Of a stretch of 64,000 nucleotides of DNA, positions 1-11,199 are shown one piece after another. How positions within the stretch are numbered: position 1 is the stretch's first letter; each line of letters begins with the position of its first letter. The stretch lies in assembly GCF_041146395.1 (NCBI RefSeq), contig NC_091000.1, positions 14,398,501 through 14,462,500 of the forward strand, given 5' to 3'. This stretch comes from Eulemur rufifrons. Its lineage: Eukaryota; Chordata; Mammalia; Primates; Lemuridae. The position numbers and the translations under genes are program-made. The notes beneath the pieces were generated by a model that saw only the letters and a list, made by a program, of their open reading frames with translations, ran no database searches and had not been told where the DNA came from.

Positions 1-129
1 CAAGTTCAAATTATTTAGCCCAGGACTCAAGGCTTTCAGAGATGTCCTGCTTCTCTTCCTCGCCTTATTGGTTCCCTTACCCTACATCTCTTTGCTGTGG
101 AAACAGTGGGTCAGGCTGTTTCTTTCTTT

Positions 130-452
130 TAAGACTTTCTTCATTCTCTTCTCTCTTCCCCTTTTTATTTAGCTAACTTCTACGCATTCTTCAAAAGTTT
201 TATGAGCACCCTCTATTCACAGAGGCCTCCTTTATCTCCTAGTCTAATCGAGAAGCCTCTGCTAGGTGCTTCCGTATGACCATCTGAAGACAGCTATCCT
301 ATCACGGAAATGATGATTTACTTTGCTGTTCCTTCTACTAACATATGTATACACAATCAGAGTTGAAACTGTGTGTTATCTGACTTTCTATTCCTAATAC
401 GTAATCCAGTGCTTGGCACAAGATAGACTCTCAATGTTTATTGAAGGAACAG
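130..452 (+). repeat. L2 LINE fragment, 3' part
   Basis: The sequence follows the L2 3' region. It has the 'tctacgcattcttcaaaa' segment, then 'acagaggcctcctttatctc', and near 410-450 the characteristic L2 tail 'cagtgcttggcacaag' followed by 'tctcaatgtttattgaagg'. The copy is clearly diverged. L2 is an old non-LTR retrotransposon, long inactive in placental mammals. Confidence 0.72.
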
Positions 453-1894
453 TTTTCCACTCTGATTTTTATATGGGTGTTCTATCTCCAAGGATGGTCC
501 TTTTTTACTTTACAATCCCTTTATGAGTATGTGAAGAGAGATTGTTGCATGGATGTGAAGGAAGAGGGGAAGAAAATATAGAAATTCATACAGATCATCA
601 CAAAGGATTTATCCTTACAGGTTTCTCATAGCTGTTTTTAGGGTATGCCTGAAACTGCGCCAAAGTGTAAATAAAAGTAGGAAGAGATGGGTAGTTACTT
701 CATTTGAAAGTCTAGTATAATGTACTGTATGCTTTCAAAGGGAAATTGTTTCCAAGTAGTATCCTTTAAAGCACTTAAATAACATGGTATGACAATAAGA
801 GAAAGTCTATCATTTAAAATTATACATGTTAAAAATATTGAATACTAAAGGTCTCATTCAATTTGCACTCCTAATAGTTGGATAGTTAATTTTCCATGTA
901 AAAGTTTTCCTTCTCAAGGTTTTTTCACAATAGGGTGATGCTCATTCTTCACCTTCCTTGTGGTGTTTCTTTCTTAGTTCATCAATGATAAAGCATTTCA
1001 CACCGAGACCTTAACTTCCTCAATTGCGTTATTTTAAGAGGAAGGTTACTTGGCCTTAGAATGAGTCATCAGTATGCTGCTGTAGCTTCTTAGCAATTTG
1101 ATGGGTCCTAACCATGAAACCCCAATTTGTTTTGAAGTAGTACCATATAATGTTAGAGACAAAAGGGATCACAGGTATCACGTAATCTATAGATTTTCTA
1201 CCAGAAAGTGGTGGGGATGAAGATGGGAGTGGTTTGTATCAAAAGCGTATCAGGAGGGGTCCCGATGGGCAGCAAGAAGGCGTCTGCCAGGAGGGTCACT
1301 CAGGTAGTCAAGCCGCACACTCCAGAATAGGGTTCCTGCCGGGAGAGACAATGCTAAACCCAATGTATCAGAAGCTTTGAGACCAGCAGGGCTACATCTC
1401 ACTGTTCTGCAATTTCACAGTATTCTAAGGGAAGTAAGTCACCAGATTTGCTGATGTAGCAGGGTCCACCAGACACTGCAGAAATAATAAAAACATTACC
1501 TTGGAAATACAGAAGGAAACTTGTGTCGTAAGAAGAAATTGAATTTTTCCAGTGTGAAGATCCAGAATAATCACTGTGCTGCTGTTTGTTAGTAGACAAG
1601 AGAATTTTTACATTAAAGGACTTCCAAAATGACAAATGAGAAATTGTATATTAAAGGACGTTAGTAACTATTCTGTAAAAAAAGTGCAGAAAAGAAAAAA
1701 AGCATATCAAGAACTTTTTCAAAACATCTATCTCTGCCTTCCTGGTTTGCTCCCTCCTGAGCCCTGAAACTCTTGTAAGTTTGGTGGCAGGCGTGTTAGC
1801 CATACACGAAGGCACACAAACAAAACGACTTCCAGGTGATCGTGATATCCTCTGCCCCTGCCTTTCTCTTTGAGTTAAGAACTACTGAGTGTTG
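453..1894. other. Unassigned A+T-rich sequence
   Basis: No repeat family or gene is recognised here. A 78-codon open frame on the minus strand (1399-1635) has no supporting splice or promoter context. A G+C-richer patch with a few CpGs lies at about 1200-1400. Confidence 0.4.
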
Positions 1895-2015
1895 CTTTCG
1901 TTTTCAAGGACACTGTAGCTGAGAAAGTTGAAGTTTCAGTGACTTGTCCTGGGTCACGCAGCTAGTTAACAGCAAAGCCAACACTAGCACCTCCGTCTCT
2001 CCTGCTGCTGATGAA
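1895..2015 (+). repeat. MIR SINE fragment
   Basis: The core and 3' part of MIR can be read: 'gctgagaaagttgaag', then 'gtgacttgtcctgggtcacg', then 'cagctagttaacagcaaagc'. This is the MIR order (fraction about fluid balance of the consensus: gaggaaactgagg, then acttgcccaaggtcac, then agctagtaag). Overlapping ORFs on both strands here are shadows of the repeat and its flank. Confidence 0.75.
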
Positions 2016-3755
2016 GCACTTGTTCTACTCCACACGCTGCTTTCCTGGTCTCCTCTTAAAAACCACCTCTTCAGCTCTGAACGATCTAGAGAAATCTTGA
2101 GCCAGACCCTTCGGCCCAAGCAGCTCCAAGGACGCCCACAGCACCGTTCTGTGGAGAGTTGTCCTGCCTCTCCTCCTTTCACTGTTTCCAAAACGCTCCC
2201 AGGACTGTGCACAGCTATGGAAAGACACTCCTTAGAGTCATTTCTCCAAAGTAAGACCTTGCCCCATGAGTGAGAGCAAGAGCCGGAGAAGGAACTGGAG
2301 TAAGTATTACTCTTCATCATACCTTTGCATCTAGCGAGGCCTTAAAACAAAAGACAAATCCATCTTCAAGGGGATATACAGCTCTATTTGCCCACGTCTG
2401 AGAATTAGCCGAGTGGTCCTCCCTGCCAACGAAGCAACCTCTAGGCCTACAAATCACTGCTACCCGGCAATAGAGAATATAAACTATAATTCTGAGGCCC
2501 GCCATGGCCAAGCGGGGTTGCTGTATTGCTCTGGAAGGCACAGATACTGTTTTGAGAAAGAAGGGACTACTTTGCACTTTCAGCATAATTTTACCATACA
2601 AGTCTCCTTCCCAAAGGAGGCATTTGAGGTTGTATTTTCTTTCTGGCAGGGAGCAGGCCTAGAACTTTCCAAGTGAACCAACTGTCCCTTGCCCCCTCTT
2701 TGTCAAATATTGTCACAAGTACATAAAAAATAGTCTCATAAAGGCTCCGGCTACAAGAGGAAAACCAAACCAAACCAAACACCTCACCCAAATATTTTCG
2801 AAGCCAACACAGGGAGCAGTAAATAGGATTGGGGACTGTAGTGTACTCAGCCCTCATCTCTGCACAGAGAGGTGCTGGGAAAAGCACAACCTTGTAAAGG
2901 GAGAAAGCAGAGGGCAGTGGACCTGGGAAAGCGCAGTGGTCAGACGACACCCACCCTGGGGTGAAAGGCATTTTAGGACTGTCTCAGTCCAGTGCTGCAA
3001 ACACAAGACCACTGTACAGCACCTGGGGGTGTGGGCTGTCTGGGCCGGCAGGAAGTGGCAGCTGCATTTTATGCCCTAGCTGGGGAGGCCGAATTAAACC
3101 TCACATCTAACACTTGCCCTTGTTTCCAGCCCATATGCACTAAGCCACACACAGGCAGTATAAAATGTCTTGTCTTTGTACTAAAAGTTAACAAAGCAAT
3201 CAGTGATTGCCTAGAAGGGTAAGTTCTAGAGTTTGCTCTAGCAGGCTAGAAAAACAACAGATGGCTGAGGCTTTGCTTATCCTGCTCGCAAACCACATGA
3301 TGTGAGGCAGCAAAGCTGTCATTTGGTTTTCAGGAGTTTTGTTCTGAACAACTCGCATTCAATTCCAGTGGTTTCTAGCTGTGTGGTGCACTGGGAAGTG
3401 TGTCCTGGGCTCTGCCTCACTGCTGATGCACGAGGAGGGACAGCTCATCAGTCCTGGAGACCCAGCATGTGTGAAATGCTGAGACAGGAGGGACGTGAGG
3501 ACACACAGGTGGGCTCATCTGCTGCCCTTCCCCCCACCTGTCTGGATTAACCAGGTCCCATCAGTTCCCCTCCTGCTGACTCTCATTTTTCCACTCACGA
3601 TCACTATTTCAGATACCCTTTCCCACACTTGCTGTCTGAAAAGAAGAATGACCTGGGGTGCAGCGTTTTTTTCTCTCCAATTTAACTTGACATCCAGGCC
3701 ATCCGAGTTTTCTAGAGAGCAGATCTTTTCTGTACTCGAAAGCCCTCCATCACTC
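2016..3755. other. Unassigned sequence, several spurious short ORFs
   Basis: No repeat or gene is recognised. A short (AAACC)n-like tract lies at about 2762-2780. Open frames of 76-138 codons occur on both strands between 1904 and 3550. They overlap each other, and no conserved domain is visible in their translations. Confidence 0.4.
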
Positions 3756-3995
3756 CCATTTATTTGCATAATAAAACTTAAATCTGGTCCAGCCTTCGAT
3801 CCCTGCATCTCAACCATCCCTTCACGCCCTAGGTGTCTCCAGACCTTGTCTCCATATGCTCCTTGCCTGGGCCTTTGCTTCTGTTTCTCACTGATGAGTT
3901 CCACTTTCTCTCTGCACTGTCAGACGTCTCTGCCTCTCCCTTTGCACCAAGGGCTCCTCGAACAGGGCAGGGAGGGAAGGATACCATCAGAGAAT
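3756..3995 (+). repeat. Probable L2 LINE fragment
   Basis: The string 'aataaaacttaaatctggtc' followed by a pyrimidine-rich 'ccttgcctgggcctttgc' block resembles the L2 segment that reads as lysine-rich then 'cagggcctttgcacttgc'. Divergence is high and the edges are vague. Confidence 0.45.
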
Positions 3996-5080
3996 AATGG
4001 GAGAGTGACAGGATTAAAAGTAGGAGTCGGGAAGATGACAGTGACACAGAGATCTCTCACGTGCCACTGCTTTGGGATTGCAATTCATCTTATGTATAAA
4101 ATCTAATCTTTGTAAGGCTTATACATGTTCACCAAAACTAAGGCAACATCTGCAATCCAGTGTTCTATAACACGTGTATATATGCAACGCTCAGCTATAA
4201 GTAGGATATATATGTGATTTATCATAGGATATTATTTGAAATAGACAGATAAAAAATTAAATCTGTTGAAAATACACAGAAAATACTCCAAAGGGTTTTA
4301 TGTAATCATTTGCTTGTAATATTTGGAGAAAGAGTAGAAAAACATAAAATCTGAACAAATTTGCCCCAGTGGATTTTTTAGCTTCCAGATCTGCAGAATG
4401 GCTTGTCTTCTGCTTCAGTTCCTTGTTTAAAAGGAAGGAGAGATTTTATACACCTCTTCTCAATATTTATTTATGCAAATGAGACACAAGTCACAAGGAT
4501 ATAGAGATGAACCCTGATTTATGACAACATCAAGAAAAGAGCTAAAAATAAGCGTGTCTCAGGATGATTCAAAGTGCAATAAGGGAATTTCCAATGATTT
4601 GGTAACAAATGTAGCAGCCCAACTCCATTTATTTTTCCAGTAAATATTCCCAAGGAGCATGAAAAATAACAGCTGCATAATCTGAACAGTTAATTTTTTC
4701 ATGTTAGTTGATTCAACCTTTTGTGTCAAAAAAAAAAAAAAGAGAGAAAGAAAAAGCACGAGAATGTAAATAATGAATCAAATGTGTATGTTAACAACTT
4801 TGGAAACAAAACTTTCAATATTCTATTAGTGGCCAAATATTAACATTCTAGTTGTTGAGCCTAATTGCACAGAAATTACACAATAAACAAGATGAAGCTA
4901 TGTTCTTGGTGAGATATCTATATGAAAGTTAGAACTGTAGCACCCTGGAGTTGAAAAGAACTTGAGATATCTCTGAATTCGGCTTCCTACAATGAGCAAG
5001 AATTATCTCCAAAGCAATGATCTCTGAGTAGATTCTTGCCTGTTGAATACTTATGGCAACATGAGGCTCATTACCTCTGT
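3996..5080. other. Unassigned A+T-rich sequence
   Basis: Nothing is recognised except an A-run at about 4728-4741, followed by A/G-rich sequence. No supported gene is present. Confidence 0.4.
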
Positions 5081-5082
5081 CT

Positions 5083-5530
5083 TGATTTCCCAGACCTACC
5101 GTAACAAATTGCCACAAATTTAGTGGCTAAAAAAACAGTGTTGTTGTTTTTTTTTTTATCTCACATTTCTGGAGGCCAGAAGCCCAAAGGTGTTCAGCAG
5201 GGCTGCACTCCCGGCGGAGGCTCCAGAGAATCCCTTCCTTGCTTCCGGTGTCGGGGGTTTCTGGCTTCCTTGGCTTGCTGCCACATTGCTCCAATCTCTG
5301 CCTTCACATTGTCTTCTCCTCTGTGTGTCTCTTGAAAGGACACTTGCCTGGATTTAGGGCCTACCCAGATAATCTACAATGAGCTCCTCATCTCAACATT
5401 TTTAACTTAACGACATATACACAGACCCTTTTCCCAAATAAGGTAACATTCACAGGCTCTAGGAATTCATACCTGGACACATCTTTTGAAGGGCCACCTT
5501 TTAGCCCACTAGCACCTCCAAAGATACTTC
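5083..5530 (-). repeat. MaLR LTR, MLT1-type, antisense
   Basis: The plus strand reads as the reverse complement of an MLT1-type LTR. It has 'taacaaattgccacaaattt' followed by 'agtggctaaaa', then 'tctggaggccagaagccc', 'gcagggctgcactccc', and towards the right 'ccaaataaggtaacattcac'. In the LTR's own orientation these correspond to the 5' U3 through to the end near 'ggtaatttgttac'. It is a solo remnant of an old ERVL-MaLR element, without internal sequence or coding capacity. Confidence 0.75.
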
Positions 5531-5539
5531 ATTTTGGGA

Positions 5540-6005
5540 CAGATCTTATTAGATGGACTTGTGTTGTTTTGAGCAGTATCTATGTATCCTTACAATTTTG
5601 GGGTAAATCCAGGGTAGGGCTCTGTCTCTTCTTGTTGGACTGAAATGGGCAGGTTCATCTCTTCCCAGACCGTGGTCTCCAGGACTTGGGTACATGGCAT
5701 GAGCAGAGCCAATCAGATGCCCTCGCTGGGCCTGGGACTCTGGAAGGGGGACAGCAAAGTCAAAGTGGGCTATTAATTGTGGCTGCTGTGGCACGTTCCC
5801 AGCATGATCCTTCTGAGAGAGTCCAGTGACAAAGGTGCCCTTGGCACTATTATTAGCCAGCCATACCAGTGAGAGGATTTTGTGCAGGGCTTGCCTCTTT
5901 GTTTTCCTGCCTGGGCTTGGTTGTCTAGTCTTCTGATAAATGCTGTGAGCTATCCATTTCAATAAATCTTTTTTCCATGTACTGGTTGGTTCTGGTTCCA
6001 AAAAC
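5540..6005 (+). repeat. Possible old LTR fragment
   Basis: This stretch contains a CCAAT-like 'gagccaatcagatgccc' and ends with a polyadenylation signal AATAAA at 5961-5966 followed by a T-rich run, as LTR R/U5 ends do. I could not assign a family. The 150-codon minus-strand ORF here (5549-6001) has no recognisable domain. Confidence 0.3.
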
Positions 6006-6009
6006 CAGA

Positions 6010-6600
6010 GTTTTTTTGTTGTTTACAGCGAAGAACCTTGGCGAACGTACTCATATGAAGCTCAAATCTGTTTCTGTGTTGTGGCCACCTGAACATCTGA
6101 ATCCTCCTCTGAAGATGCACACAATAAACCCACGTTCTTTTGCATGTAAAAAATTCTTAAAGTAGTTCCCATAATCTAGGGAGATTGAGTGGATCCTAAA
6201 GATTGTGTTCTCTGACATGATATTTTATAGATGTCTAGATCAGAGTGGTCCAACTGGTCCTCATGGACGTGGGTCAAAGCCAGCACCTGGGATCCCTCAG
6301 TCTTGGTGCCGCACCTTCACTGTGCCACCATCCCAAAAGGTTTACCATACACTCTCCCCTCATCCTCACACCTCTCTCCCAAGCCAGACATCTCTAGATT
6401 GGTTGTCCCTGATACGATTCCCAGAACAATTTAGTAGTGATGGTATGTTTTCTAATATCATATTCTTTTGTTATTGTGAGCAATTTTCCATAGAAACTAT
6501 CAGTTCTTTTAAATCACGGAGCTACCCTCTGAGATCTTCTGCAAGGAAAACTCTTTCCTAGAAAGATCCTTAGGCTCATTCCCATGGGCCCATGCTCTGG
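6010..6600. other. Unassigned sequence
   Basis: No repeat family or gene is recognised. Short ORFs (62-118 codons) show no domain. Confidence 0.35.
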
Positions 6601-6995
6601 GCCTGCCCAGCTCTTCTGTCTCCATCCCCGACTCCCAGTCTCACATGCATCCTGCTTTCTCCACCTCCAGGTCTCCTGCAGTTTGAGTCCCTCTGCCTAG
6701 GATACCCTTCTCTCTTCTTTGGTCCTGCACGTTATGTGTTATGTTCCATGTTAATCGCCACTTCTCAAATATTGATCTTTCTTTCAGGTAACTGGAACCA
6801 TCACTTCTTGCATTTTGGCCATATGCATTTGATTACAGTCAATGCACAACTTTATAGTAGGCTAAGTTTTTTCCCCAGAACTGATTTATTTGCAAACCTT
6901 GCCTTCCCAACAAAATTGTAAACTCCCAGAGGGTAGGCATGTGGTCTTATTTCTTTCGTATAATGGTTCAGAGGTGTTTAATGGGCACAGTAGAC
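6601..6995 (+). repeat. L2 LINE fragment, 3' part
   Basis: The L2 order is visible: 'gagtccctctgcctagga', a block like the 'cacttctcaaatattgatc' section, then 'ttgtaaactcccagagggta' and 'ggcatgtggtctta'. The last two match the L2 segment equivalent to 'gtaagctccatgagggcagg'. Confidence 0.68.
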
Positions 6996-7039
6996 ATTTT
7001 AATTTTTCCTATTTATAAGCAACCTGATAGTACATGACT

Positions 7040-7300
7040 TGTAAATATTTGTAATATTGCTGAAGCAGGACTTTTCTAATTATAAAAGTTATACAAGCTC
7101 ATGAAAAATAAAAGTTCCCTAATTACCCCATCTTCCAATTCCACTTGCCCTTAATTTTTACCAAAGTGAAGGGTTTCATGTATATCCTTTGAGAAATTTT
7201 CTTTTCAAACACATGCATATTGTCTCGTTAAATAAATGCAAAATATTATTTGCATTTGAAATCCTTTATAGTATTGCCAAATTGCCCTTTGACTTGTTTG
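7040..7300 (-). repeat. Old L1 (L1M-type) 3' fragment, antisense
   Basis: The segment 'taattataaaagttatacaa' followed by 'gctcatgaaaaataaaag', and ending 'attgccaaattgccctttg', is typical of the antisense 3' region of old mammalian L1M elements. It is diverged and short. Confidence 0.5.
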
Positions 7301-7573
7301 TAGGAGTTAAGAATTTGAATTTCCCAAGGCTGTGAGTTTGGTGAGCGGGAATGAGGCACTTAACCAGAGAGAAGAACCCGCCCAGCTGCCATGTCTGTGG
7401 TTCGCCGTACCTTCTCATTTACACGGCATGTAATGTGCATTTATTTAACTCTTAAAGTTTCTCAGAAAGGAAGTCAATGGCTGTTGCTGATAATAGCAAT
7501 GAAGAAAAAAATAAAACTGTTTAAAATAACACTGGTTCCATGGATCATTGATAAATTATTGACCTTTCAATGG

Positions 7574-7672
7574 AATGTGTGTGTGTGTGTATATATGTGA
7601 AATTATATGTATATAATAATGTTTTTGTGAAATTATATATATAATTGTATATAATATTTATATAAAATGTGT
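7574..7672. repeat. (TG)n/(TA)n microsatellite with internal duplication
   Basis: A (TG)n run at about 7575-7590 leads into TA-rich sequence. A block beginning 'gtgaaattatat' occurs twice, about 30 bp apart, which suggests a local tandem duplication. Confidence 0.85.
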
Positions 7673-8220
7673 TCATCCTGTGACTCAGTTGTGGGGTGAA
7701 GGCATAGAAATTTAGAATTATATAGTGAAACTTCTAATAGGCATTCTAAACCCATCTGTTATTAAAAATTTGCTTATTATCTGCATATAATTTATTATTC
7801 AAAGCCAAACAATATTGAAATATTGAAAAATACATGTAAATTCCTCTAATATCCCAGTCCACTGAGAAAATAAGTACTACATTTTTGGTGCTTCTAGATT
7901 TTGTGACAGGCTTTTAACATGGTGTGGATATTTACCTATGTTTTAATCTAGGACTTTTATGATTTTACTTTTTTTATATTTAAAGTTCTGATGAACCTGA
8001 AAATCATTTGTATGCTTCAGAATAAGAAAAGAAATTATTATTTAGTTTAATTTTTTCCAATGGGTAATCAAATATACTATTTGCTAAATAATCCATTTTT
8101 CTTCCTATTATTTTACAATGTCACCATTATCATATACTCAATTCCATATATCATCAAGCATTCTATTCCAGAGGTAGTATCAAATTTTGTAATTATTATG
8201 GCTTAACAGTCATTTTTAAT
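7673..8220. other. Unassigned A+T-rich sequence
   Basis: Very A+T-rich. It may be more old L1 3'-UTR sequence, like that on both sides, but no motif is clear enough to assign. Confidence 0.35.
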
Positions 8221-8224
8221 ATGA

Positions 8225-8725
8225 AGAAATACTTGCCGATTGCAAAACAACTCAATATAAAAGTGAATAAAGCTGAAAGTAAAAGCCTTCCATATAATCC
8301 TACTTCCTAGAGATCAGCGCTGCTCACGGTTTCGTGTATGTTCTTCCAGAGTTTTTTCACACAATATGTATGCTTGCATATATATAATGTAAATGGAATC
8401 ATATTCTATCCTGTTTTGCAACATTTTTCACTCAATGATTTATCATGGGTGTTTTTCAAGTCAATGCAGAGAGATACGCCATATGCTTTTAACTGAATAT
8501 GTCATTGTATGGCTATGCCTTCATTTATTCTACACAATTTCTTATTGAAAGAGCTTAGGATTTTTTCCTAATATTTCGCTATTACCAGAAATCCTCAAAG
8601 TCCCTTTTTAATATATTTTTGTGTGCTGTATTTCTGTAGAAAAAATTCTTAGAAATAAGATTGTATGGTAATATTTTACATTGTGATAGATCTTTCCAAA
8701 TTGTCCTCCAAAAAGGTTAATTTGT
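8225..8725 (-). repeat. Old L1 (L1M-type) fragment, antisense
   Basis: The antisense L1M 3' order is present: 'tcttccagagttttttcaca', 'tgtaaatggaatcatattct', 'tttttcactcaatgatttat', 'tcattgtatggctatgcc' and finally 'ccaaattgtcctccaaaaag'. The copy is decayed with no open frame. Confidence 0.68.
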
Positions 8726-8729
8726 ATCT

Positions 8730-10175
8730 AGTAGAGCACTAGCTGGGAGCCCATTGAGCTCTCCAATGTCCCAGAAATTTGGGGGAAATAGAGGAGGTTG
8801 GGAAGAAATAAAGACTGAGCGCAGAGCCAAGAAGGAGGTGGGCTGGAAGCTGAACTTTCTCCTAGGTTGGATAAAAAAGAACAGATAGAAGAGACATCTT
8901 GAACGGAGGTTAGGTAAGAAAAAAATAATCAGCGTAACTGTGGATGTCTTTCCATGGAGCCCTCACTTTGAGTCATTCAGTAAGCACAGAAAGAATACTC
9001 ACAGTGTTTGTTGAGGGAGAATGTCTCTAAAAAATGTTCACATAATAACTGTCATGAGCTTTTTGATTTTTTTCCTCTAACTGTGGAGCTTTTGGTATCT
9101 TTAAAAAAGGATCAATAGAAATTAAACTCATAATGATCAACATAACAAATAAAAAAATGCCCACTTCTCTGTATGTCAAAGATAAAATGTTTTTTCCAAT
9201 GTGTTTAAATAAAAATAGTGCTCACCATAAGGGAACACTAGGATTAATATAATTTTCTTATATAAATAAATAATTACTTTTCAGAATTTTTATGTTATTT
9301 TCTAATCAGCCAATGATCATACAGTATCGTGATTATGATAAAAAGTATTTGAATGAAGATTCAATCATTTCTCTCTCTCCTCTCCTCTCTCTCTCTCTCT
9401 CTGGTTCTTTCTTTTGTGGCGGTGGTGAGGAGAGCAGTTATAAAGTGTGATACCTCCAAGGAACATTAATCCAGATGTCTGTGATGTTAGGATGGTACTT
9501 CCTACAAATGAGAGTGTTGCGAGTGACTCGGGGGCTTATCTTGCAAATTGTGCCAGGGAGAAATGTGCCTATCCTGGCACAGAGCCCTGGCTGGAAGCCA
9601 GAGAGAGGGTTATGGAAAAAAATTAAGGTGTCAGTGCTAGAGGCAGGAAAAAGATATTAGGCAATGTGTCTGCCTGGTTGTACCACACACCTGATTTACA
9701 CCCAGATTGTAAATACTTTACAATAGGTAAAATGCCAATAGTTGTTCCACTAGGGTGGTAAATTTTTGAGTGATTTATCTTCTATATTTTTCAAACATTA
9801 TATAATGTCTTATTATTTTTTACAACAAACAGTTCTGGAATTTTTTCCCGTAATACTTATACATGCACTAATAGCACAGAATGCTCAATATAATTTTATA
9901 CGCATTAAAACATGCTAATACTCTTTGAGATGAAATATTGATATCAATACAAGATAATATTGTCACTGCTTATTAGAAATTATTTGAATGATATAGACAT
10001 TGAAAAATTATGTAAATCCATACATACAGCATAGTGAATACAATCTAAATAATACTTATAATACAAGTACTTTTATTGGAAGGATAGTTCAGTGTTAAAA
10101 AATAAAGCTTGTTTAGGTTATTTCTTATTCTCTACACATTATATATTGGTTATGTAAAAAGGCAGAGTTTTCTAC
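8730..10175. other. Unassigned A+T-rich sequence
   Basis: Apart from the CT repeat at 9370-9402, nothing is recognised. A G+C-richer patch at 8740-8900 and an open frame of 61 codons at 9475-9660 have no supporting signals. Confidence 0.4.
9370..9402. repeat. (CT)n microsatellite
   Basis: An almost pure CT tract with two interruptions (CC and TCC). Likely length-polymorphic. Confidence 0.9.
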
Positions 10176-10290
10176 CGAAGAGCATTCTTTTTTTTTTAAT
10201 TTAATTTTACAGAATCAAAGAGTCTAACAGTAAATCTTGTTAGATACAGTATGTCCTCATAATGTATACATTATTTCGAAGAGCATTCTT
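10176..10290 (-). mobile_element. Small retroposed insertion with 14-bp target-site duplications
   Basis: The 14-mer 'cgaagagcattctt' occurs exactly twice, at 10176-10189 and 10277-10290. Between them are 87 bp that start with a T-run (10190-10197), meaning a poly(A) tail if the insert is read on the minus strand. The reconstructed empty site 'cattctt|aaac' fits the T-rich/A-rich preference of L1 endonuclease. Target-site duplication plus poly(A) is the hallmark of L1-mediated retroposition. The source of the 79-bp body is not recognised. It could be a severely 5'-truncated L1 or a retroposed piece of another transcript. Confidence 0.7.
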
Positions 10291-10710
10291 AAACTACAAA
10301 ATTATACGAACACAAGGCAAAGTTTTCCCCCCAAGGTTATTTTGATGGAGAGCTCATCTTATGGATGTTTCAGCAAAAGAATTCAAGAATTAAGATTTGA
10401 AAGCCTTCAGTATCAGATATTTTATAACCATTCTTAAGAAAGAACTGTAGATCTTTTAAAGATTAAAAATCGTCTTTAGAAAGGTAATGAATATTACAAG
10501 TAAACCTTGATCAATTAAGGAAGGAAAAATGAGAAAGTTGAGGCATTTTAAATATATGTTTGGTAGATTATGAGGACCTCATGGAACTAATATAAATCTG
10601 TGGTTGCAGGAAAAAGAAAAGTAGTGAAATACAGGCTCTGTTTTACTGCTTTATAGGTGAGTGGTCCCTGAGTGGTGGTCTCTGCTCCTCCTGCCTGCCC
10701 AGCCCCCAAC

Positions 10711-10769
10711 CTTCTCCTCCTTCCTTTCCTCCCTCCCTCCTTCCCTCTCTTCCTTCTTTCTCTTCTCCT
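10711..10769. repeat. Pyrimidine-rich (CCTT)n-like tract
   Basis: A run of C/T-only sequence made of TCC, CCCT and TTCT units. ORFs on either strand here (for example 10651-10860 minus) are low-complexity artefacts. Confidence 0.85.
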
Positions 10770-10814
10770 GTAACACTTTTTTCCACCCAGCCAACCCCCC
10801 TTTATGGCCTCCCT

Positions 10815-11055
10815 GGTTTAACTGCTCATTGTCATTCAGATTACATTCAAAAGCCTGCACCTCTGGAAAGAGTTCCCTGGTACCTCCTGTCGATTGCTGG
10901 GTAGACTCCCCTCCTGTGAGCTCCTCCAGATGAGGCCTATTATGTTGTAATTGCCTCTTTTCCTGCTCACCTTTGTGGCGTCAGAGTCCAGTGCAGTGTT
11001 TACAACTAGTAGGACTTGAATATTATTTTTTAAATGAACATCAAATAAAGAAATA
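10815..11055 (+). repeat. L2 LINE fragment, 3' end
   Basis: The segments 'gaaagagttccctggtac', 'tgttgtaattgcctctttt' and then 'agtccagtgcagtgtttaca', 'aatgaacatcaaataaag' follow the L2 3' order to its terminal AT-rich tail. Confidence 0.55.
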
Positions 11056-11095
11056 AGCAACCAAACATAATTTTTTTAACTTAGAAAAGCAACGT

Positions 11096-11195
11096 AAGAC
11101 ATTTATTCATTTGTTCACTCATTAAATACTTCCCGAGTGCATGATTGTCATCTAAATCTTTCCATCAGGAACTGGGGAAGATTCTATAGAAAAGA
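11096..11195 (-). repeat. L2 LINE 3' end, antisense
   Basis: The segment 'atttattcatttgttcactc' followed by 'attaaatacttcccgagtg' and 'ggaactggggaagattctat' is the reverse complement of the L2 terminus. It lies about 40 bp from the sense L2 copy, so the two copies are arranged tail to tail. A faint continuation may exist at 11396-11470. Confidence 0.6.
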
Positions 11196-11199
11196 AAGA

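Noticed and set aside
3495..4106. 203-codon ORF, the longest in the window
   Set aside because: It runs through L2-like pyrimidine-rich sequence, has no recognisable domain, and is overlapped by similar-length frames on the other strand.
10711..10769. Pyrimidine tract as a splice-acceptor tract for an exon at 10.8 kb
   Set aside because: The sequence after it is L2, and no AG/ORF/donor combination with conserved character follows.
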